Positions 7,638 to 13,217 of a DNA stretch of 13,217 bases are shown here, piece by piece. Each line of letters starts with the position of its first letter. The stretch's first letter is position 1. A model generated the notes under the pieces. That model was not told the DNA's origin and searched no databases. It saw only the letters and a program-made list of their open reading frames with translations. The position numbers and the translations under genes are program-made. The stretch spans positions 1 through 13,217 of the forward strand of contig PYST01000601.1 in the NCBI GenBank assembly GCA_003049485.1, in the 5' to 3' direction. Source of the DNA: Ophioceras dolichostomum. Its lineage: Eukaryota > Ascomycota > Sordariomycetes > Magnaporthales > Ophioceraceae.

Positions 7638-9961
7638 TCATGGTGCTGCGTCCCTTGGTGCTTCTTCTGGAGCTGATTGGGCTCCCTGGCCTTGCCCGGC
7701 CCGCGTTGCTGCCGCGTTGGCGGGATATGCCACTGGCACAGCTGCGGCCGGTGGAGCCTGCGCAATCTCTCTGTCCCTCCATCTCTGCATCTCCACCGCC
7801 TGGAAGTCATCCTCCAGCATCCTGTTCCCGTCACTCAAACTGTAGCCGGCCGCATCCCACCAGGCCACCGGATCTGCTGGCAGTCTGACCAGGAAAACGA
7901 GTGCCTTCATGAAGTACAGAATGGCAAGCGTCATGACAAATGTGTAGCCAATTCCTGCAGCTGAATCTGCGAGCTGAAGTCTGTACTGGGGCTCATCTCT
8001 ATCAGCAGGTTCTCAGACCGTCTGCGGAAGATACCATGGGTGACTGCGTTGGGTTCACGTACGCGAAGCGTTGACCCTTCGAATAATCCGGATTGGGCAT
8101 CTGTGAATGACCGTCCAGACCGATGGTCGTTTGGCTGGATGGGTTGGGAAGCGAGGCACATGTCAGCAGCTCGAGATATCTGGCATCCTGTAATATGAGA
8201 AGCCCCGGGAAGGAGGAGCTTGGAGGGGAGAAGCATACTCGGCCAAGAGTCCGGTAAGTAGCATGCCAATCACGCCTGCCCCGGTATGGACTGCGAAGAC
8301 CTGTAGCTCGTCGTGCTTGAGATATACATCGGTCTCGTTCTTCAAGATATTAACACCGATGGCGGCGACGACTCCAAAGACCGTAGCACTCCAGACAGGC
8401 ACCTGCCAGATGTCGTGTGCAACAACCACGGTCCACCAAGTCAGTTACGAGGTTGTCTGTGAAGCCGTAGAAGAGGACTCAGAGTCATGCATGGCGTTCG
8501 GGGGAGGGAAGTTTCTCACATAACCTGCACCCGGGGTAATGGCAACCAGGCCGGCGATGGCGCCGTCACAGAAGTAGATCACGCTCAGGCGCTCGAAGCG
8601 CTGTGCGGCCAGCTGCCGGGCCCTTTCCCGTTCCTGTGCGCGTGCCTGATCGCGTTCAAGGTCGTGCAGGTCGTTTCTGCTACTTCTACCAGTCGGAACG
8701 CCATTGGCGCCGACCGTGGCAGCCGACATACCGGGCCAGTTGGCAACGAGGGCATAGAACCAAGCCTTCAGCTTGGAGAGCCATATCCAGATCAGGCCGG
8801 TTGTGCCTCCAGCGCAGGCGGCCACGTGAGTCGACAGCCAGGCGGATGCGGCACGCAGGTTCGCCCCAAGCGCCGAGCCTCCGTTGAACCCAGCCCAGCC
8901 GAACCACAACAAAGCTGTTCCGAGGACCATGTAGTTGAGATTATAAGGCTCTGCCGGCATGTCATCTGCTTGTATCTCTGTGGTGCGTGCGGGGCCCCTT
9001 ACCACCAGCAACCAGCGCAGGGTCTTGCGGATGATGAGGATGAATCGCTCTTGGAAACAACGCCACCCCTCTACGGCCGCTCGGCCGAAGTTTCTTTTCC
9101 TCTCGATGGCGTAAAAGACAGCAAAGGCGGCGACTGTGGTGCCGGAGACGATGTGCACCGGCGTGCCCCCGGCAAAATCCATCGTTCCAAGGCTCCGGGA
9201 CCATCCGTCGGCGTCCCAGGACCAACGGGCAACCGGTGCGTAGACCAAAACAAGCCAGATGGAGATGAAGATGAGGAATCTAGCCGGTCTGACACGCTGC
9301 ATCGTCCCTCCACAGACAACGGCCGCGCTGGGTGTGAGGAGGAATGAGGATGTCAGCGCATTTGAGCATAGGGGCAGCGCAGTAACCAACTCGAACCGAC
9401 TCACGTGAAAGAGGCAAACATCCCCTCAAATAAGACATAGACGAGTTCGGGGACTGTTGCTGTGAAAAATGCTTCGTTGATGTTGCTGTCGTCGTCTCCC
9501 ACGATAACCGGCCGCGCGACAATGTCTTTCAATCCAAGGGCCCTTGACTCTGTCCCATACCAGCTCGTACCCAAGCGGATAGAGCGTGTAAAGGTGAGAG
9601 CGTAGCCCCAAAGAGTCCACTGAAACCCAATCACAGCGGCCGTGAGCATCGGCAGCCGGAACATGGTCATGGCAAAGGGCCGGTTGCCAAGGCCGGCAAA
9701 GATCAAGGAGAGGGCCGGCACCATCATGAAGACGAGCGCCGAGGCCATCATCACCCAGAGAATATCGGCCGCCTAATTGGAAGCGCATCGATCAGATCCC
9801 ACAAATCTCCAGTAAGCAGTGCATCCACCGGCAGGGAGGATCCTCAGAGGGCTCTGCAGCCCCGCACGTACCGCATAGTACTCTTCTGGGTGCTGAAGCA
9901 GCTCATCATAGTTTGATTGAACGAGGGGAGCTTTTAGGTCGTCGCGTGCGAGAACCGCCAT
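7638..9961 (-). CDS. Ammonium transporter, Amt/Mep/Rh family, divergent; 6 coding exons, 614 aa
   Basis: Exons on the minus strand: 9961-9872, 9772-9405, 9327-8520, 8402-8239, 8134-8063, 7980-7638; the summed length is a multiple of three and every junction is in phase. A plasma-membrane ammonium channel/transporter is predicted. Family landmarks: first membrane helix with ILWVMMASALV, FQWTLWGYAL, MFASFT (first gate Phe region), DFAGGTPVH with pore His211, FGWAGFNGGS with Phe300 and Ser304, GAIAGLVAITPGAGY, VFAVH with pore His461, and the last helix with LADSAAG. Differences from the usual 450-500 aa proteins: about 40 extra residues after helix 5 (near 230-280), about 60 extra Arg/Gln/Glu-rich residues near 345-400, and Gln456 where relatives usually have Asp before VFAVH. 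The start is the first ATG in frame, in a good context (AAG ATG G). The C-terminal tail is long and Pro/Ala-rich. Confidence 0.88.
7981..8062 (-). other. Transporter intron 5 (82 nt)
   Basis: Donor GTACGT and acceptor GTACAG, phase 2, with GCTGAT as branch candidate. It joins GQRFA to LQLADSAAG, the start of the last conserved helix. Confidence 0.78.
8135..8238 (-). other. Transporter intron 4 (104 nt)
   Basis: Donor GTATGC, branch GCTGAC and acceptor CATCCAG. It joins LLTGLLA to DQTTIGLDG, similar to the family's loop after the second pore His. The nearer TTACAG acceptor would give a stop after a few codons. Confidence 0.75.
8403..8519 (-). other. Transporter intron 3 (117 nt)
   Basis: Donor GTGAGA and acceptor TGGCAG, phase 0, with AACTGAC inside. 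It joins ITPGAGY to VPVWSA, exactly the family's order at this point. Confidence 0.88.
9328..9404 (-). other. Transporter intron 2 (77 nt)
   Basis: Donor GTGAGT, branch GCTGAC and acceptor CACCCAG, phase 2. It restores MFASFT-AAVVCGG, matching the conserved Amt helix order. Confidence 0.88.
9773..9871 (-). other. Transporter intron 1 (99 nt)
   Basis: Donor GTACGT and acceptor AATTAG, phase 0. It joins the N-terminal HPEEYYA exon to AADILWV, the start of the first membrane helix. Reading through instead gives an early stop. Confidence 0.8.
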
Positions 9962-10008
9962 CTTAGGATACAGGATGGCAGGGAAAGTCGTCCACTGTAA
10001 ACTGGCTA

Positions 10009-10194
10009 CTAAGGTAGAGAGCAGTTGAGCAGTAGACACAGAGCAGGAGGAACATGTGGAAGATGCACAATAAAAGTAAAATAAAAACGGCACTGATGGT
10101 CAAAGACAGTCAAATCAGCGAAACGTAGAGAAAGGGGCTTCCATACATGCGGCTCGAGGTATGGCACATCATCAGCCAAATTCGTTGTACTCAC
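10009..10194 (-). other. Probable 5' intron of the transporter (186 nt) and possible extra N-terminal exon
   Basis: Strong donor GTGAGT at 10194 and a pyrimidine-rich acceptor (CTCTACCTTAG) ending at 10009. It can be a leader intron, with translation starting at ATG 9961. Alternatively an ATG at 10225 (exon 10225-10195) joins in phase to 10008-9872 and adds 26 residues beginning MVDSPSPQ, giving 640 aa. I prefer the 9961 start because its ATG context is better and the resulting N-terminal length is ordinary for this family. Confidence 0.55.
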
Positions 10195-10534
10195 GAGCCG
10201 CCTGTGGGCTGGGGCTGTCCACCATCCCACACACCCAAATGACCCAACGATTCACGGAATATTGGCGAGTCTCATTTCCCATCACACATCGCGCCAGGCC
10301 GAAATCAGGCAGATGGCCAAGATGACAGTTTTTGTGGATTAGTTGCCTTTTTTTTGCTTTCAGCTGTCCAAACTGGGATCAATACGAAAACAATCCCCCG
10401 GTCTCGGTGACTCTTTCCTTTCCACCGCCACCGCTCCGGCCGGAAGATGCCAGAAAAATTGACCCGTGGAAATTGGCAAACAGTGCGTCCATCGTTGGGG
10501 GGCTCCACGCAGCCAGTAATATTGGAGTATTTCC

Positions 10535-10636
10535 TTATCAGTGCCCTCTCCCAAAGGAGGGGGGCTACGCCTCAGCTCGCCAAGCGAGCCAAGCGAGACG
10601 GCATCCACGCAGGGAGTCTTTGACATGTGGAGATAA
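10535..10636 (-). promoter_or_regulatory. Two GATA motifs upstream of the ammonium transporter
   Basis: TTATC at 10535-10539 (GATAA on the minus strand) and GATAA at 10632-10636 lie about 570-680 bases upstream of the transporter ATG. Fungal ammonium transporter genes are commonly activated under nitrogen limitation by AreA/NIT2-type GATA factors that bind HGATAR. The match is short, so chance occurrence is possible. Confidence 0.35.
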
Positions 10637-10888
10637 CGTGGGGGACCAGGGATTGAGCAGGGAAAAGAGAGGAAAGGAGGGAATTCTCGGCAGTAGCCAC
10701 CCAGGTTCCCAGCGGCGTCTCTCGCAGATGAACACTCCCAGCGCCGTGGTCACCACTGCCTGTGGTCTGTGTGTGCTGACTTGAGCTCACTCACACTAGC
10801 GCGAGAAATGGCGACACAGGGCTTTCTGTCCACCCCCTGAAGTCCCAGGCTCCCCCAGGCCTCCCACAGACCGGCCCTCGTGGACACG

Positions 10889-10906
10889 GTACCAGTACCA
10901 GTACCA
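10889..10906. repeat. Short tandem repeat (GTACCA)3
   Basis: Three exact six-base units in the intergenic region between the transporter and the 449-aa gene. Confidence 0.85.
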
Positions 10907-11282
10907 ACCAAGAGAGGCTCTTGAAGAAAGCTTTGACCCGTCACCCCCTCATCCCCGCTTGGCCCCGACTCCCTCCCACACGACAGACGCAGATCGCATT
11001 ACGTCCCCGCACATCAATTACTTTGATTCGTGATATCGAACCTCGAGTCGCTGCATAGCTCTCGCCAGTCATCGTTCCCTCTTCGCATTATCGTCTGGGT
11101 TGAGAGGCTCTCTCGGCCTAGACGCGCGATCGAGGAAGTGGGGGACGCCGCAGACCGGCGCCGGCGGGCGCCACGGCCAAGCTCGCCATTCGTGCCGCCA
11201 TTTACACCCTCGTCATCATATGCGACCTGGGCGTCTTCACCCCGAGGTCCTGGTCCGACAAGTCAATTCGTCGCCAATGGAG

Positions 11283-11422
11283 GTAAATGATCAGATGATT
11301 CTTGATTTTTGTCCCGCCTTCAGCGTATACTCCATGCGTACCACTCGCCATCGATTTCCCCGGACTGCTCGCAAACCTATAGGTTGTCATTCACTGACGG
11401 CTCGTCTTTCTGCTCATCCTAG
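11283..11422 (+). other. Leader intron upstream of the 449-aa gene (140 nt)
   Basis: Donor GTAAAT after GGAG, branch CACTGAC, pyrimidine-rich stretch and acceptor CATCCTAG ending 17 nt before the ATG. I see no in-frame ATG in the exon before it, so it is most likely a 5'-leader intron. Confidence 0.65.
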
Positions 11423-11439
11423 CTGGCGACCCGACGGCC

Positions 11440-12874
11440 ATGGCATCCCACCCAGTCTGCGCGCGTATTACCTACGACTCGATCCAAAACGACCAGCTTA
11501 CTGTTTCTCGTCCAGCGTGGACGGCCCAAAGCGTCGAGCTGTTGCTGACGCGGTCTGTGGAATTCGAGAAATACATCACACGGCTACTCGGCGGCCGCAT
11601 CCCATCATGGCACATCAAGCTGCCCCCGGGCACTGAGCTGGACAGAAAGATGCTGATGAACATGGTCACTTGGATCGGAAGCCCGAGAGACTTCGAGCAG
11701 ATAGGCGTCAAGGCCGACTACCTCTCGAGATACTGCACGGGCATGTGGAAGCTCAAGATTGTCCCGGAGCGGTATCCACTAAGCTGGACAGAAACGAAGA
11801 GCGATGACGGAGAGATAATCTATTGCAATGGAACTCTGTCGCCGTACGCTGGCGCTGCCATTGCCAATGTCAACAACGGGGCTCCGATGTCGCCACAGTC
11901 GCTGAAATCGGGCTCATCGGGTTCTACTGGCGTAGACTCCGCCAGGTGGTGTTGGGAGGTTCCGTCTCCGTATCTCTCCCCAGAGACGGCGATGCCCGTG
12001 GCAAATATCGCCCTGACGCTTGGGCTACCGTGGAACGAGGTGTTCAAGAGAGACATCAGGACCGTGGTCTGGAACTGGCCAATCAGCACTGAAGCGGTTT
12101 CAGATGACGTGGCTATCCCGTGTTTGCAACACGCCGCCATTCGCGGTATGTCAACTTACGTCTCGACGATGACGGAGTAGCTTCAACGACGCTGTACCAC
12201 TGACACCTAACTAATGGCATGCCGAACTAGGCTACCGGAAAACCGAGCTCAACGCTGTGAGGCAGTGCCTCCTCAAGTTCATCGATAAAAAGAAGCTCGA
12301 GGGCTCCCGTGCGACCAAGCAGCTAGCGAAACAAATAGAAGGGGAGCTGAAGAGCCATGGCATCCCCATACACAAAACGGCAGACGAAGCACCTCGGATG
12401 GACATATACTTCGAGCTTCAAAATATCCAAACTTGCCTCCTAGGCCCAACTCGTCCTACCTCGACAACTACAGCTGAGAACAACCACATGAGCGGCGATG
12501 CGGAGTCCGGATCCGGCGCCTCCGGCCAAGGCCAAGGCCGAGGCCAAGTGCTCATTCTCCCTGAAACAACAGCGACGCAGCTAGCCCTGGGCCCCTCCCC
12601 CGTGAAAAAAGACTTTGGCAAGCCCCGCAGTGGCAGCACGATCCAACCAGGCGCACTAGACGGACCGGCAGTGGTGCGGAAGGTGCTTCGCCGTGTCAGG
12701 CGGAAGGTCACCGGGAAGGACGACAGGGAAAAATTCGTGTACGCCATGTTGGATGCCGTTGATGACTTCATCGCTTCTAACCAGGAAGCCCTGGCGACGA
12801 AGTTGCTCGCAGAGAGGAAGAGGGAGGTGGACGAGTGGGAGAGGGAACTTGGTGTTGGTCCAAGGCGACCTTGA
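11440..12874 (+). CDS. Unrecognised protein, 2 exons, 449 aa
   Basis: Exons 11440-12145 and 12231-12874. The start is an ATG in a near-ideal context (GCC ATG G). I do not recognise the family. Residues 1-236 look folded, with Trp-rich segments (SWHIKLPPG, TWIGSP, GMWKLKI, VVWNWP) and no membrane segment or signal peptide. From about 245 come Lys-rich helices (FIDKKKLEGSRATKQLAKQIEGEL), then a low-complexity Ser/Gly/Gln linker (about 325-345). The end is a very basic helix (VVRKVLRRVRRKVTGK) followed by a charged, probably coiled-coil C-terminus (LLAERKREVDEWEREL). The tail could bind nucleic acid or a partner; this is inference only. It diverges from the transporter across about 1.5 kb, and nothing links the two functionally. 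Confidence 0.78.
12146..12230 (+). other. Intron of the 449-aa gene (85 nt)
   Basis: Donor GTATGT, branch CCTAACTAA and acceptor AACTAG, phase 1. Splicing turns codon 236 into GGC and connects two frames that are otherwise broken (stop TAG at 12178-12180 without splicing). Confidence 0.9.
12524..12547 (+). repeat. In-frame hexamer repeat (GGCCAA-type, 4 units)
   Basis: Four GGCCAA/GGCCGA units, in frame, encode the Gly-Gln/Arg low-complexity linker of the 449-aa protein (GQGQGRGQ). Unit number could vary between strains without a frameshift. Confidence 0.8.
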
Positions 12875-13217
12875 TTTCCTATTATTTAAATATTTGGCGG
12901 CATATGAATGAGTATAATTACTGAAAGGGGGTAAAAGTTCTTGAGTGGCAGTGTGTATGAGGCGCGTCGGGTCGATGATGGGTCGACGGATTGTAAACAA
13001 ACCGTCCTGCATACCAACTAGCCATTGCATGGCATCCCTATAGATAGAATGACATGTCAAAATAGGTAAGGTCCCTCCGAGGACGAGTAGGTCCTCGTTC
13101 GTATTTACGATAAAGGATCATTGAGACTCCGGACGGCGCGCTACCGACAGTCGCAGGAATCCACTCGCTGGCCCGTCTTCAGGCCAGAAAGGACTATGCA
13201 GTCTGGTGGACAGCCAA
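12875..13217. other. 3' flank of the 449-aa gene
   Basis: An AT-rich stretch (TATTATTTAAATATT) starts 15 bases after the stop and may hold 3'-end processing signals. A 7-bp hairpin (CGAGGAC/GTCCTCG, 13078-13097) lies further down. No gene seen. Confidence 0.45.

Larger units (their letters stand above)
9962..11282. other. Shared upstream region of the divergent transporter and 449-aa genes
   Basis: No coding gene seen apart from the possible N-terminal exon of the transporter at 10225-10195. It contains both leader regions, GATA motifs, ATTGG (CCAAT on the minus strand) at 10261-10265 and 10521-10525, and a (GTACCA)3 repeat at 10889-10906. Confidence 0.5.

Noticed and set aside
7403..7888. 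161-codon plus-strand frame rich in Leu and Pro
   Set aside because: It is opposite the transporter's last exon and tail, and it starts without an ATG.
8487..9347. 286-codon plus-strand open frame opposite the transporter
   Set aside because: It lies over transporter exon 3, whose conserved Amt motifs prove the minus strand is coding.
1885..12874. Functional gene cluster linking the lipase, transporter and orphan protein
   Set aside because: Different orientations, wide intergenic gaps and no shared pathway or motif.
1..13217. CRISPR arrays, tRNA or rRNA genes, insertion sequences, prophage
   Set aside because: No repeat-spacer pattern, cloverleaf-like sequence, transposase motif or terminal inverted repeats were seen by eye, and the DNA is eukaryotic in character.

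Overview
The window looks like nuclear DNA of a filamentous ascomycete (Pezizomycotina, plausibly a Sordariomycete). Coding DNA is GC-rich and is interrupted by short introns of about 50-190 nt. The introns have GTRNGT-type donors, CTRAC-type branch sites and YAG acceptors. No bacterial operon structure, CRISPR array, tRNA, rRNA or transposon was recognised. All gene models here are hand-spliced from reading frame and splice signals; no transcript data were available.

Layout. (1) 1-1884: no confident gene. Splice-like signals occur on both strands, and a very small three-exon plus-strand ORF (841-1143) is possible. (2) 1885-6403, minus strand: two long open frames that I join through one 136-nt intron into a single 1,460-residue protein. 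Its order is cysteine-rich zinc cluster, P-loop GTPase-like domain, RING-like zinc finger, patatin-like phospholipase, C-terminal domain. (3) 6404-7637: intergenic, with a palindromic GGTACC/CCTAGG-rich repeat. Its last 250 bases, nearest the ammonium transporter, continue that gene's frame beyond its stop. (4) 7638-9961, minus strand: a divergent Amt/Mep-type ammonium transporter in six coding exons (614 residues) with two long cytoplasmic-type insertions and a probable 5' intron. (5) 9962-11439: shared upstream region of two divergent genes, with GATA and CCAAT motifs and a 5'-leader intron for each gene. (6) 11440-12874, plus strand: a two-exon gene for an unrecognised 449-residue protein. 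(7) 12875-13217: 3' flank.

The most interesting locus is the GTPase-patatin gene. The same 5' splice donor can pair with two 3' acceptors. The near one (48-nt intron) ends the protein just after the GTPase half. The far one (136-nt intron) fuses it in frame to the RING-patatin half. Alternative splicing could therefore give either a nucleotide-binding protein alone or that protein coupled to a lipid hydrolase. This layout resembles signal-switched lipases in cell-death and immunity systems, but that role is inference. I see no sign that the three main genes form one pathway.
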